Assembly (NCBI GenBank): GCA_963966185.1
Contig: CAWZYM010000392.1
Span: 659,001-723,000, forward strand
DNA from: Rhabditoides inermis
Lineage: Eukaryota; Nematoda; Chromadorea; Rhabditida; Rhabditidae
Direction: 5' to 3'
DNA: 64,000 nucleotides
Shown here: positions 1 through 29,791 of the stretch, piece after piece
How positions within the stretch are numbered: position 1 is the stretch's first letter
Layout: each line of letters begins with the position of its first letter
The notes under the pieces: model-generated
Told to the model about the DNA's origin: nothing
Seen by the model: only the letters and a program-made list of their open reading frames with translations
Databases searched by the model: none
Program-made: the position numbers and the translations under genes

Positions 1-17294
<17,294 letters not shown>

Positions 17295-18018
17295 GCCAGC
17301 ACAGAGAAGAAACTACGAATGGCGAGAAATGGAATAGACCCGCCTTTGGTTACCTGCAATCCACACACGCTGGTCAAAGCAATATCTGGATTTCATCAAA
17401 CAATCAATCGCAATAAAAAAAACGTAAAAACGTGGGATATGCAAACTGTGGGGAGTCCGCCCACACGAATGGTTGAACTGTGCGGAGTGAGTGGAGGGAG
17501 GGAGAGGGAGGGAGAGGGAGCGAGGGGATATGAGACATCTCGAAACCCGCACTGTTTGCTGAGCACAGCTCACGAAGAGTCAAAGAGGATGCGACAAATC
17601 TTAACCCAACAACACCCACATTCAATACACGTAGTCACTAGCACTACTATCAATATGAACAAAAAACAAGCCGGAATTGATATATTAGGCGTATTGAGTT
17701 GAGTATTGCCTGGGGGAATGGATGTCAATCGATGCACGACTCCCGATCGGATGGCAGAGGGAGAGAGTGGCGAGGGAGCAGGCAGAGGGAGGAGGGCGCA
17801 GACACGACCCGCACCCTCGCAGTTGTAATGCGAATTGGGAGCGAGAGGCGACAAAAAGAAGCAGAGTATGTGGATGGACGCGAGACTTGTGTAATGCCAG
17901 TAGGGACTATGCGAGATTTTGGAACATACCACGGTGCCAACATGTGTGTCGCCACTATGCAATCAAAAAAAAACAAGTTTAATATCATTCACATAACAAA
18001 TCACATTATAACAAAGCA
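17295..18018 (-). promoter_or_regulatory. Kettin 5' flank / E1-kettin intergenic region
   Basis: About 720 bp between the E1 stop codon and the kettin start, both genes on the minus strand. It must hold the E1 3' UTR and the kettin promoter or trans-splice region. No TATA box or recognised muscle element stands out. There is a purine-rich GGGAGG repeat near 17,495-17,522. Confidence 0.4.
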
Positions 18019-19465
18019 TCAGATGGTGAGAATGGGCTGGAGAGAGGAGATGCAGATGTACTTGTCGGTCGCGCCATCGGGGAGGGGAGCGTTGCCTGGA
18101 CGGAGAAGGAGGCGAGTCTGCATGCCCGCCGCACTCGCCGCTGACGCCTCTGCACACCACACTCTCACATTTCACTTGCTCTTCTCCCTTTCTCTCTGCA
18201 CTCACCTGCCTCAACATCAGTGAGGAACAGCACTTCCTCCGGCCGGCATCCGATCTGATCGCAGATGTGGCTGTAGCTGCCAGACTCGCCCTTCAGACCA
18301 ACACGGGTGTCGAAGTAGCCAGACAGGATCTGAGGATGAGGGGTGAAGAAGGAAGTGGGAGAAGGAGAAACCTTGGTGACATCCCCATGCGTCGAGTGAC
18401 CGAAGAGCAGCTTCTGCGCGTGCACCGAGCCTGAACAGGGAAATGAGAGAGAGAGAAGAGAATGGAGAGAGAGAGAAAGGAATAAAATAAAAGATAGGGG
18501 ACGTGACTGACCCGAGGAATAAATGTAGAGGGAAATGTTGCGAGCATGCAGAGCCTCCAGCACAGGCAGCACGTCATCATACAGACTGTAAGAGAATGTT
18601 CTCTCTCTCTCTCTCTCTTCTCTCCACTCACTGTCCCTTGACGTCTCCGTTCCTGTATGCTTCCTCCCAGATGAGTCCTTGCAGAGTCTTCATCGCAGTC
18701 AGCTGAACACCACTCCCTCTTTGCTCCTTTCAATCCCTGCCCACCTTCTTGTCCTGCCTGATCCACCTCTGCACGTTCTCAGTCAGTGCGGCCACCACCG
18801 TATCCTTGTCCGAACTAGCATCGACAACCTTCACCTCCTGAAATAGCGTGTGATTGACTAGAACATGGGCAACAACACTCGGACCACACGCGAAGCCACG
18901 GTGGCATAGTGGATAGCGAGCGCGGCTGGCGCTCTCAGGGTCGCGGGTTCGATTCCCGCCGACGAAATTCTCTTGCAATAGAATAAGCCGGCTTGTCCTA
19001 TCATTGCGCGATGTCGGAAGAGAATTGCAGAAATTGAGTAATGGGGGCTTTCTTTGCGGACCGATTGTCAATCAACGGGATCGTAAGACAAGTTGACCAC
19101 ATTTTTGCTTCGCAGAACACACCATCAACCAACAAAACTCGCAAGTCATCCATGCCCAACTAAACTTCCAAAATCGACAACCTAAACAGAAAATGAAATG
19201 GGTAACTCTCACGTGGTCGTTTTGATGCTGTTCCTTGGAGAGGGCAATGAGATCAGCAACCACGGCCTGTACTTTGGGCCGGTCATAGTGGGAGGAGAGA
19301 AAGGGAGAGACATGAGAGAACGCGTACGGGAACAACTCGTTCTGCAACAAAACATGCATGCATTGAAAACATTAACAAATTATATCAAATCATTAGCATT
19401 ACCTTGACGAACGAGATGGAGGTGACGGTTCCCTCAATATCAGTGAGCAGAACGGAAAACGGCAT
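18019..19465 (-). CDS. Enolase-phosphatase E1 (MASA), methionine salvage
   Basis: A HAD-superfamily enzyme that, by family knowledge, enolises and dephosphorylates 2,3-diketo-5-methylthiopentyl-1-phosphate in the cytosol. The start exon is MPFSVLLTDIEGTVTSISFV, with the HAD nucleophile motif DIEGT. An acceptor TTTTTTTCAG directly abuts the ATG, so the mRNA is probably trans-spliced. Next come NELFPYAFSHV, then a helical exon ending RWIRQDKK and TLQGLIWEEAYRNGDVKG. The second HAD motif is YIYSSG, followed by KLLFGHSTHGD, GSYSHICDQIG and FLTDVE. The last exon gives RLLLRPGNAPLPDG and stops at 18,019. All exon phases agree over seven or eight exons, so the gene looks intact. A tRNA-derived SINE sits in intron 2. 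Exons 1-2 and 2.2 kb of upstream DNA are duplicated at 47,724-50,483. Confidence 0.92.
18894..19011 (+). mobile_element. tRNA-derived SINE (or tRNA-like relic) in E1 intron 2
   Basis: Contains a good RNA polymerase III A box (TGGCATAGTGG) and B box (GGTTCGATTCC) at tRNA-like spacing. The 5' GCCACGG and the 3' CGACGA after the T arm do not pair, so it is not a working tRNA. The tRNA-unrelated tail runs through AAGCCGGCTT. Its right edge coincides, to the base, with the breakpoint of the 2.66-kb duplication. Confidence 0.6.
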
Positions 19466-21673
19466 CTGAAAAAAATGACGTATACACATGTTCTCAAGTG
19501 AATGAAATTTTGTCTGAAATAATCACATAGATTATCATGAAACTTAAAAAAAAAACAGTGTGATGCGTAGTCAAGTGCACCCGTCACTGCCGTTTTTGCT
19601 CACTGGCTGATTGTGATTGCTTATCTTATCTGTCCATGTCTGGCCGCGAATTCGAATCGGCCTTCCCTCTTCACTCTCTCGTTCTACTCATCTCCTACTC
19701 GACTCATCTCATCATGCAAGACACATGCACAATTAGTGCCCCTCGCTCCCTCTTCTCCTCCTCTCGCTCTCATCAGAGGAATGATGAAATTAGCATATTC
19801 CCAATGGTGCGGCGAAATTAGCATATCGTGGGCGGACGGCGGAATAGGTACATGTGGTCAAAACACTTGTGGGCTGCGCTTATTGGAGAGGGTGGGCGAT
19901 AAATACAATATAGTGGAATGGAGTGGGGAGGAGCGGATGTTATGTCTGGAGATGCAGAGAGCAAGCACAAAGATTCGACCCACCAAACAACAACAATACA
20001 CTAACTGACCACAACAACCATCATGCTCAAAACTGAACTTGTGTTTGCACTTCCCTTTCTCTCTATTCCTCTTCTCTTTCTTTGCATTTACAACGAGATG
20101 CCCTTTCAGCTTTCACTCACTCAAAATTCCCGAACATGGAAATCCTTCTCATCTCACTCACTCATACATATCCAGTCAGAATTCCGGAATTGGGTTCTAG
20201 CTGCTCTCATCCCGTCTGCTCCTCCTTCTCTGTTCCTCATTCTCTCTTAGAATGACCAAATGACCCCTCGATATGTGCTTCTCATTCCTCTCACAACATG
20301 CCTTCTAATTGCGTTCTCCCTCCTCCTTCTCTCCCACTCTCTCCCCTCAATTTTATTCACTTATCCATAACACAATTCGCGTAAAGTCACAACCATGACT
20401 ACTATCCGCAACTATATAAAAGTGCCGCCGAGTTGTCTCCGTGTTTTCTTTCTTCTTCTTCTTTTCTCGCGCCCTAACGACACATGCATTTCGAATGCAG
20501 CTGCCGAAAACTTGAACGCATAACAAAGTGTAAATACTTGTGTGTCTGACTGCCATATTGTCCATCGCAGTCTTCCTCCCTCCATCCCGTCTTCCGTTCG
20601 CTTCTCCTTGTGTCCGCTCTTGCATGCAATTGGTGTTTCCGGCGAGTACTAGTCGTTGTTTACTTGCACCCCATTCCACCACTCACTCATTCCATTCCGC
20701 CCATCCGAGAACACTTCTCACCAGCCCCGAACAAAAAGATTTGAGTCCCTCGCCTGTCATCCCCTTCCATTTCCACTTGTCTCGCTAGTCCCTATCTATC
20801 TCGCTTTGTCGGCTGGCAGAGAGAGATGAGATATGTGTGATCTGTCCATTATCCGCGCGACAAACTATGCAATCTCTCGGTGTATCGGTGGATGAAAGAG
20901 GCCGACGGCCGGCGGGCACGTGCCAGCTCGCATTGTAAACAGAGTGTCAATCCACCCTCTCTCTCTATCGGGCGGTCATTGAAAGAACACACCCATTCAA
21001 TGGAGTCAACACCGTGTCGAAAATTAGCCTGCCTTGCGCGGTGTCCTTTCCTCATCTCCCTGTCAACCACACCGATACAATTACTGTAATTATGTATACA
21101 GTCGGCTGGCGCCAAGCGACCGACGCCTCAACAAGACAATGTGCTGCATATTCCCTATGCGCGAATATCGCATTTGTGCAGTGTGTAAATCATCAATGTT
21201 TCCGGCCGACACACCGTGATCGCATCAACACTGTAATACGACACGCAGGTCAACACAGGTCAGTCAAAACACACCAGGTAGAGCATGAATTATTCATTCA
21301 AGCTGCGAGTGACATGGATACGTAGAATCATATTCATACGATAGCTGCAACATTTGAATGGTGAAAAGCCCGGCTGACAGACCATTACTCATCATGTTAG
21401 AATCTCCCCGTAGAGAAGGACAGTAAGAATAGGGAGATGCCAATCAGAGGATGCCACTCATTGTCATCCCAACAATCATACTAATCCCTCTCCAATCAAC
21501 ATGCGACAAATGCAATCCTCTCGATCCACTCGATGCAAGTAGATCAGGGTAGAGAGGGGTTAGAGAGCGTGTGGATGAAGGAGAGACAGACGGTGCTGAT
21601 CCACTTATCCACTCCACTTTTCCTTCCTCCCGCAAACAGCTGCGCCTTATGGAGAAGAATCACATTACTCCTA
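19012..21673. repeat. Direct duplication, left copy (E1 exons 1-2 plus 5' flank)
   Basis: Nearly base-for-base the same as 47,724-50,483, in the same orientation, and immediately left of the 26-kb insertion. It carries the working E1 exons 1 and 2 and about 2.2 kb of upstream sequence. Against the right copy it lacks about 100 bp near 21,210, where the deletion endpoints share a CCGACACAC microhomology. A few single-base differences also occur. The non-exon part shows no further coding sequence. Confidence 0.95.
20413..20422 (+). promoter_or_regulatory. TATA-like element TATATAAAAG
   Basis: A strong TATA-box match on the plus strand, followed by GTGCCGCCGAG and then a pyrimidine tract. It points away from E1 and no plus-strand gene follows, so it may drive a short non-coding transcript or be chance. 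Also present in the right duplicate. Confidence 0.3.
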
Positions 21674-22094
21674 CACACGAGAGATAAATTTATACCACAA
21701 AGTTATCTAAACAAAACACAATAAATTTAAGATTATATAATTAAAAAGGTGATAAAATAGGAACAAATGAAAAGCTCGGCTACGAAATTACGCAATGAAA
21801 CGATTCAATCTCTTCGTGGTGGGACCCAACTTGTTGACAAAAAATTATGAAAACATGATAGAAACCAAGGTTGTTATTACGATTTTCGGGTCTATTATCA
21901 AATAAAATGATCACAGAAAATTTATTACAACATGTAAACAAAAGAAAGTTATGAGAAAAGAGTGCACGCGCATGAAATGGGAGGGCAGTGATAAGAGAGG
22001 GGAAACGAGTAAAGCTGATAGAAACGATAACAAAAATGATACCAGGAAACGTATCCCACCTGGCAAGAGTCTGGCGCCATTCCGGAAGCTGTTC

Positions 22095-22232
22095 CTGAAA
22101 AAAAAAGTTTGAAAAAACATATTTAAAACATCATACTATTCAAGTTTGAGTTTAAAAAAATAGGGGCTTGTACACGTTGCCGGTCTCGCCGCGGAGGTGC
22201 TTCTCCAGCTTCACCGCTACCGTAACCATAAG
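22095..22232 (-). other. Exon-like block in each 1,771-bp unit (minus strand)
   Basis: Starts with ATG and reads MVTVAVKLEKHLRGETGN, then a donor GTGTAC, a short intron ending in a TTTTTTTTTCAG acceptor, and a second exon EQLPEWRQTLAR ending before GTGGGA. The splice signals are good and the frame is kept. I cannot name the protein. It is repeated in every unit, so it may be a captured gene fragment. Confidence 0.3.
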
Positions 22233-22733
22233 CTATCAAAAATTTCGAAATTAAAATGTCGATATAGGGAAAAAATGGGAAGAAAAAATTGTCACGTCCT
22301 TATTCCTCGACTTTTGTCAATTCGCATAGGGACGGGTCCAACTTTTATAGTGTTGTGAGTATTAGTGCGGTCAAAAAAGCATTTATACGTGGATCCAGTG
22401 AACAGAGGGAAAGGGTTTCCCGATGACATGTTCCTGAAAGGGCCACTCATCATTCAATGATGAAAGAAATCTTGACCAAACTCTTACAAGCTTCGCTCGG
22501 GGTAGGGGGACTGATTGATTAGATGGGTGTTGTGAGTATTTGTGCGGTCAAAAAAAGCATTCACCTGTTGATCCAGAGAGCAGAGGGAAAGGCATTCCCG
22601 ATGACATGTTCCTGAAAGGACACTCATCATTCAATGATGAAATAATTGCTTGACCAAACTCTTACAAGCTTCGCTCGGGGTTGGAGAGAGGGACTAGATG
22701 ATTCGTGATTGAGATAAAATACCCAACTAATGT

Positions 22734-22925
22734 CACTTGTTACAGTTACACGGGACAACGTCAAGGACAAGAGAGAGAATGGTCACCTTCCCACCTCGAC
22801 ATTGTGCCGTCGCGCCGACATGCCCCTCGTCATCGTGCTGTCCCGCCGTCGTGCACCCCGTCCTCGGCAGCGACGACAAATCTAAACCATCGAAACTAAT
22901 GAGTGTTGTACAACAATAAAAATAG
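22734..22925 (+). other. Terminal-exon-like block with AATAAA in each unit (plus strand)
   Basis: A TTGTTACAG acceptor is followed by a basic, Arg-rich open frame that ends at TAA, and a polyadenylation signal AATAAA lies about 25 bp after it. It looks like the last exon of a truncated gene. Function unknown. Confidence 0.25.
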
Positions 22926-23043
22926 TATTTCATATAATCAAACTTGGGAATTATTGAATATGAGCAATGGACGTTAGTGGTTGGTGGTTTTGCAATAGGC
23001 TATGGGCAGTGTTGGAATCTCTCCTCGTTTTTTCCCTCAATCG

Positions 23044-23394
23044 ACAGAAGACTCGAACCTGTCGCTTCCTGCCAGCATCGCCCATTGAATCGGGCGTCAG
23101 CAGCACTGAAACGTACAAGGTGAGATATTGCTTGAACAATATCGATTTACGATTCTGAATGAATACAAAAGAAATCTTAAGCACTTTCCACATTAGCTGT
23201 TGACTACCGTAACCATCGGGCAAATAGGGAGCTAGAGAAAACAATGAGCAACATAAATTCGGGTAGTAATTGATGATATTTTCAGCTCTCATCACCTGGA
23301 TATCTTCACCGCTGCCGCACCCTCCTCGCCGGCGGTCGACAACGTCGTCTCTTTGTGGCAGAACGTCTAAATCAAGACATTGACAAGGTAATAT
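23044..23394 (+). other. Two-exon 3'-end-like block in each unit (plus strand)
   Basis: An exon after CCCTCAATCGACAG ends at AAG|GTGAGA. A second exon after GATATTTTCAG includes SSPAVDNVVSLWQNV and stops at TAA, giving a joined reading frame. A diverged copy of the second exon, with its stop codon kept, lies at 40,850-40,930 beyond the array. This suggests the unit was amplified from the 3' end of a real gene. An alternative frame is also open across it. Confidence 0.3.
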
Positions 23395-26300
23395 ATTGCT
23401 TAAACTATAAAGATTGACTGACTACATTGAAAGATTCTGAATGGCCTCAAAGAGATAAATTTATACCACAAAGTTATCTAAACAAAACACAATAAATTTA
23501 AGATTATATAATTAAAAAGGTGATAAAATAGGAACAAATGAAAAGCTCGGCTACGAAATTACGCAATGAAACGATTCAATCTCTTCGTGGTGGGACCCAA
23601 CTTGTTGACAAAAAATTATGAAAACATGATAGAAACCAAGGTTGTTATTACGATTTTCGGGTCTATTATCAAATAAAATGATCACAGAAAATTTATTACA
23701 ACATGTAAACAAAAGAAAGTTATGAGAAAAGAGTGCACGCGCATGAAATGGGAGGGCAGTGATAAGAGAGGGGAAACGAGTAAAGCTGATAGAAACGATA
23801 ACAAAAATGATACCAGGAAACGTATCCCACCTGGCAAGAGTCTGGCGCCATTCCGGAAGCTGTTCCTGAAAAAAAAAGTTTGAAAAAACATATTTAAAAC
23901 ATCATACTATTCAAGTTTGAGTTTAAAAAAATAGGGGCTTGTACACGTTGCCGGTCTCGCCGCGGAGGTGCTTCTCCAGCTTCACCGCTACCGTAACCAT
24001 AAGCTATCAAAAATTTCGAAATTAAAATGTCGATATAGGGAAAAAATGGGAAGAAAAAATTGTCACGTCCTTATTCCTCGACTTTTGTCAATTCGCATAG
24101 GGACGGGTCCAACTTTTATAGTGTTGTGAGTATTAGTGCGGTCAAAAAAGCATTTATACGTGGATCCAGTGAACAGAGGGAAAGGGTTTCCCGATGACAT
24201 GTTCCTGAAAGGGCCACTCATCATTCAATGATGAAAGAAATCTTGACCAAACTCTTACAAGCTTCGCTCGGGGTAGGGGGACTGATTGATTAGATGGGTG
24301 TTGTGAGTATTTGTGCGGTCAAAAAAAGCATTCACCTGTTGATCCAGAGAGCAGAGGGAAAGGCATTCCCGATGACATGTTCCTGAAAGGCCACTCATCA
24401 TTCAATGATGAAATAATTGCTTGACCAAACTCTTACAAGCTTCGCTCGGGGTTGGAGAGAGGGACTAGATGATTCGTGATTGAGATAAAATACCCAACTA
24501 ATGTCACTTGTTACAGTTACACGGGACAACGTCAAGGACAAGAGAGAGAATGGTCACCTTCCCACCTCGACATTGTGCCGTCGCGCCGACATGCCCCTCG
24601 TCATCGTGCTGTCCCGCCGTCGTGCACCCCGTCCTCGGCAGCGACGACAAATCTAAACCATCGAAACTAATGAGTGTTGTACAACAATAAAAATAGTATT
24701 TCATATAATCAAACTTGGGAATTATTGAATATGAGCAATGGACGTTAGTGGTTGGTGGTTTTGCAATAGGCTATGGGCAGTGTTGGAATCTCTCCTCGTT
24801 TTTTCCCTCAATCGACAGAAGACTCGAACCTGTCGCTTCCTGCCAGCATCGCCCATTGAATCGGGCGTCAGCAGCACTGAAACGTACAAGGTGAGATATT
24901 GCTTGAACAATATCGATTTACGATTCTGAATGAATACAAAAGAAATCTTAAGCACTTTCCACATTAGCTGTTGACTACCGTAACCATCGGGCAAATAGGG
25001 AGCTAGAGAAAACAATGAGCAACATAAATTCGGGTAGTAATTGATGATATTTTCAGCTCTCATCACCTGGATATCTTCACCGCTGCCGCACCCTCCTCGC
25101 CGGCGGTCGACAACGTCGTCTCTTTGTGGCAGAACGTCTAAATCAAGACATTGACAAGGTAATATATTGCTTAAACTATAAAGATTGACTGACTACATTG
25201 AAAGATTCTGAATGGCCTCAAAGAGATAAATTTATACCACAAAGTTATCTAAACAAAACACAATAAATTTAAGATTATATAATTAAAAAGGTGATAAAAT
25301 AGGAACAAATGAAAAGCTCGGCTACGAAATTACGCAATGAAACGATTCAATCTCTTCGTGGTGGGACCCAACTTGTTGACAAAAAATTATGAAAACATGA
25401 TAGAAACCAAGGTTGTTATTACGATTTTCGGGTCTATTATCAAATAAAATGATCACAGAAAATTTATTACAACATGTAAACAAAAGAAAGTTATGAGAAA
25501 AGAGTGCACGCGCATGAAATGGGAGGGCAGTGATAAGAGAGGGGAAACGAGTAAAGCTGATAGAAACAATAACAAAAATGATACCAGGAAACGTATCCCA
25601 CCTGGCAAGAGTCTGGCGCCAATCCGGAAGCTGTTCCTGAAAAAAAAAGTTTGAAAAAACATATTTAAAACATCATACTATTCAAGTTTGAGTTTAAAAA
25701 AATAGGGGCTTGTACACGTTGCCGGTCTCGCCGCGGAGGTGCTTCTCCAGCTTCACCGCTACCGTAACCATAAGCTATCAAAAATTTCGAAATTAAAATG
25801 TCGATATAGGGAAAAAATGGGAAGAAAAAATTGTCACGTCCTTATTCCTCGACTTTTGTCAATTCGCATAGGGACGGGTCCAACTTTTATAGTGTTGTGA
25901 GTATTAGTGCGGTCAAAAAAGCATTTATACGTGGATCCAGTGAACAGAGGGAAAGGGTTTCCCGATGACATGTTCCTGAAAGGGCCACTCATCATTCAAT
26001 GATGAAAGAAATCTTGACCAAACTCTTACAAGCTTCGCTCGGGGTAGGGGGACTGATTGATTAGATGGGTGTTGTGAGTATTTGTGCGGTCAAAAAAAGC
26101 ATTCACCTGTTGATCCAGAGAGCAGAGGGAAAGGCATTCCCGATGACATGTTCCTGAAAGGCCACTCATCATTCAATGATGAAATAATTGCTTGACCAAA
26201 CTCTTACAAGCTTCGCTCGGGGTTGGAGAGAGGGACTAGATGATTCGTGATTGAGATAAAATACCCAACTAATGTCACTTGTTACAGTTACACGGGACAA

Positions 26301-27081
26301 CGTCAAGGACAAGAGAGAGAATGGTCACCTTCCCACCTCGACATTGTGCCGTCGCGCCGACATGCCCCTCGTCATCGTGCTGTCCCGCCGTCGTGCACCC
26401 CGTCCTCGGCAGCGACGACAAATCTAAACCATCGAAACTAATGAGTGTTGTACAACAATAAAAATAGTATTTCATATAATCAAACTTGGGAATTATTGAA
26501 TATGAGCAATGGACGTTAGTGGTTGGTGGTTTTGCAATAGGCTATGGGCAGTGTTGGAATCTCTCCTCGTTTTTTCCCTCAATCGACAGAAGACTCGAAC
26601 CTGTCGCTTCCTGCCAGCATCGCCCATTGAATCGGGCGTCAGCAGCACTGAAACGTACAAGGTGAGATATTGCTTGAACAATATCGATTTACGATTCTGA
26701 ATGAATACAAAAGAAATCTTAAGCACTTTCCACATTAGCTGTTGACTACCGTAACCATCGGGCAAATAGGGAGCTAGAGAAAACAATGAGCAACATAAAT
26801 TCGGGTAGTAATTGATGATATTTTCAGCTCTCATCACCTGGATATCTTCACCGCTGCCGCACCCTCCTCGCCGGCGGTCGACAACGTCGTCTCTTTGTGG
26901 CAGAACGTCTAAATCAAGACATTGACAAGGTAATATATTGCTTAAACTATAAAGATTGACTGACTACATTGAAAGATTCTGAATGGCCTCAAAGAGATAA
27001 ATTTATACCACAAAGTTATCTAAACAAAACACAATAAATTTAAGATTATATAATTAAAAAGGTGATAAAATAGGAACAAAT

Positions 27082-27089
27082 GAAAAGCT
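27082..27089. repeat. 8-bp target-site duplication, left (GAAAAGCT)
   Basis: Matches 35,505-35,512. Uninterrupted array units have this 8-mer once at the same place, so it was duplicated by insertion. Confidence 0.92.
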
Positions 27090-27348
27090 GAGGAAGTGTA
27101 CGGCCTATACAGATGTGGTCTAAAATAGATCTTTAAAAAGATCCAAAGTGGACTATTGTAATGGGTCACAGTATGACTCACGTTCAATATTCGTGGCAAG
27201 AACATTTCAGCAAGCGCTTAAAATCAAATTGTTTTTTACAACCTGTGTATTAATTATTTATTTTATTTTATATATTTTTATTTTATTTATTTTTTGTTAA
27301 CTCATTAACAAGCTAGTGTTAATCATTATTATTATATCTGTTACAGGT

Positions 27349-29791
27349 ATGACGGACAAAGACAAACCTTCCCCCGAGGGAGGGTCATCGTCGGGTCTAC
27401 GCGAGAAAAGTGAGTTAATTTGTTTTGTTTCTGTTGTATCATTCCGTTCATTTGCTTTCCATACTCAGTGTTTTTATATATGTTGTAGCTGTAACCGATG
27501 AAGTCGAATCTGCAACAACCTCGGCAAAAGAAGTACGATTCGGACGATCATTGAGCACAAATAACAGTGAGTTTTTTGTGTTTTGTTTTTAAACATTATA
27601 GTTTATAATTCTCTCTCGTTCAGATCGTTCGAGAGATCTCGGTCGAGATTACACTAATCTCATCACGTCTCTCAAGAATGTCAATGACACCAGTGGCCGC
27701 CGGTTGATGCTCATTGAGCGACTCGCTGCAGGTTCGATATTCATCCGAGGAGACGGTGATCTCTCACAGGTGGTAGATGATCACCTGTTGGCCAAGCTCA
27801 AGGCTGTCAAACTCTCCAACCAGAAAACGGTTCGTTCTTTCAATTCCTTTCTATTTGAACTTGCGATTTAGTACGTATTCCACGCTCCGTATCTGGCCGA
27901 CTGCACGCCAGACAGGGTGCTCACAACCTTGTCGCAGCTCAACTTTCCATTCAACGAAGTCTACAAAGAAAAGTGAGTGTTACTTCTTATTCACCTCTTC
28001 ATTGCTGATTCAGGTCCAACAAGAAGAGCCGAGTCGGAAAAGCGCTTCCCCCTCTGTGGCCACCAGGAGTTCGCTATGGCACTCCGTCGCCCGAGAATGC
28101 CAAGATCATCGCGCAAGCGATCATCACTTACTTCGGATGGCAATCGGGGGCCATCGCTGAGTACGTTCTTGTTGTTGTTGTTGTTTGCATTCGAACTTAC
28201 TCATCACTTTCCTCTTTCAGTGGGTCAATCCATAAGTACTCGATGCAAGTACTTCACAGCGACTCCTGCTTCCGGAACCAGATGAAGTTGGTTTATCTTG
28301 TCTAATTTTTTCTGACTTCTGATGCTTCAGGTCTTGGAGTGCTGTGGAGCGAGGCGGTGGCTTCTTGCGTTTGCATGATGGAGGTCTTCCCTGGTGGGTT
28401 TTCGAATTCGAACTTAGTTTATGTAATAATTTGTTCCAGGACTGGTCCCCTCCCACAAGACGTCGTCAATCCCACTACTCCGCCGACCGGGTGGTTAGTG
28501 TGACAAATATGTTGAACATCACGTGTTGTCTTAGGGCGCCGTGGAATCGAGAGGGTGGAGTGGCTTCTGACGATGCAGAGAATGGACAGAACATGACTGA
28601 TGGCAGGTAGAAATCAATTTATATAACATCATTCTTTTTCATCTGATTGTATCAGACAAGAAGAAGATCTGCCAATCGATGAGGTGCTGGCTGAGAGTCA
28701 GGAGATGGAGGAGACCATGGGCGCCGGAGACGGAATGATCATGGGTGCGGTGAAGATGGAAGGGAGGCAGGTGATTCGACATCTGGAGGCAAACGATACT
28801 GGTGATTTCGATCAGGAGTGAGTTTTTTTTATAAATCAATATTAATGCCAAAATAAAATGGTCCAATGTAATTCAGAAACATACCACCCGGGCCTGGATT
28901 CAAGTACGAGCCTCGTCGCGCCTCGTCGGTAAGGTGAGTTATTTTTTTCGTATTCCTGGTTAAGAAGTTGTATTGTCAGCATCGGTGGAGTGCCGTTCGC
29001 TCCTGTGCGACAGGCTCTGCCGCAGCCGAATTCGGTGCAGCAGCCCGTGCCGTTGCAGCACAAGCCTGCACCCACATCCCAGGTGCAGCGCGGATTTGTG
29101 TTTGCCAAGAAGGGAGACACGGTCGAGAGACCATCCGGCGTACGGTGAGTTGTGTATATGTTAGTGTTAATGTTGTAGTTTTGCAGGGTTGTTGCGGGTA
29201 CGTCGCTCGGTGCACCCGTGACGAAGCCGGCTACTGCAAACAGACGGGGAGCTCCACCGGCCTCCACCGGCGACCCTGCTGCCTCCTTCGGAGGTTCTGC
29301 TACATTCTCTGGCAGCCCTGTCACTTCCGGAGGCCCTGCTGGACCACCGGACAGACGGTGAGTTGTGTATATCTATTTTAGTGGTAATATCTTAGTAATG
29401 CAGGTTCGTGGCGGGAACGTCAATGGGTGTGCCCAATTCGGGTGGACCTGCCGGTTCTGCTGCTCCTGCTCCCGCGCGAAAATCTGCTATCCCTGCGTGG
29501 AGACGACTCCGCGGGTTAGTATATCATTTTGATGTGCTCAACTTACTTTTTGTTCAGCCTATATCGTTATGGTCGCTACAACCACGGAAAGCTCGCATTC
29601 CAGCCGGTGACGCAGGCCGAAATTGAGCCTGGCGTGACGTAAGTTTTGCGTTATAAAATACAATAGTGAGAACAGTTTGTTTTGTTTGCAGTTACTATTC
29701 ACCGTGGAAATCGGGGGCGACTACTCGCTACTTCAAGACAACTTTGAACGAGGAAGGGGAGTGGGTGTTCCCAGAGATGATGTCGATCTGA
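27349..29791 (+). CDS. KDZ-element cargo protein A, unrecognised, about 480 aa
   Basis: An intron-rich gene of about 14 exons; all junctions keep phase and no stop interrupts it. An acceptor TGTTACAG lies 2 nt before the ATG, suggesting a trans-spliced message. The first half looks globular (stretches such as NLITSLKNVND, RRLMLIERLAAGSIFIRGDG, YVFHAPYLADCTPDRVLTT, IIAQAIITYFGWQSG). The middle is acidic and Met/Glu-rich. The C-terminal third is Pro/Gly/Ala/Ser-rich with two related exons, each opening with a VVAGTS/FVAGTS motif, then a short folded tail ending WVFPEMMSI. No domain, signal peptide or membrane segment is recognised. Its place upstream of the transposase makes it candidate element cargo: an accessory DNA-binding or structural protein would fit, but this is inference. 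Confidence 0.75.
29068..29094. repeat. 27-bp inverted repeat, left arm (inside gene A exon)
   Basis: A perfect reverse complement of 31,276-31,302, which lies in gene B. It starts GCACCCACATCCCAG and falls in coding sequence of both genes. Confidence 0.9.

Larger units (their letters stand above)
21681..27089. repeat. 1,771-bp tandem array, left part (units 1-3 plus first 96 bp of unit 4)
   Basis: Units begin at 21,681, 23,452, 25,223 and 26,994, each exactly 1,771 bp apart and almost identical. Unit 4 is cut after 96 bp by the KDZ element. Each unit holds an internal direct duplication (22,351-22,505 and 22,528-22,684 in unit 1, starting TGTTGTGAGTATT). It also has several exon-like blocks with splice signals and AATAAA polyadenylation signals, but no complete gene that I can recognise. 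Confidence 0.97.

Noticed and set aside
18894..18970. Functional tRNA gene
   Set aside because: A and B boxes are good but the acceptor stem does not pair and the D arm is poor; a SINE relic fits better.
22944..22966. SL1-like sequence (reverse complement reads AATTCCCAAGTTTGA) in every 1,771-bp unit, suggesting a spliced-leader RNA gene cluster
   Set aside because: It lacks the GT after the leader, has no Sm site and no SL RNA hairpins downstream, and one base of the leader core is missing. No 5S rRNA lies in the unit either.
22951..23295. 114-codon minus-strand frame repeated in all units
   Set aside because: Its repetition only reflects tandem copying. It overlaps a better splice-supported block on the other strand and shows no motif.
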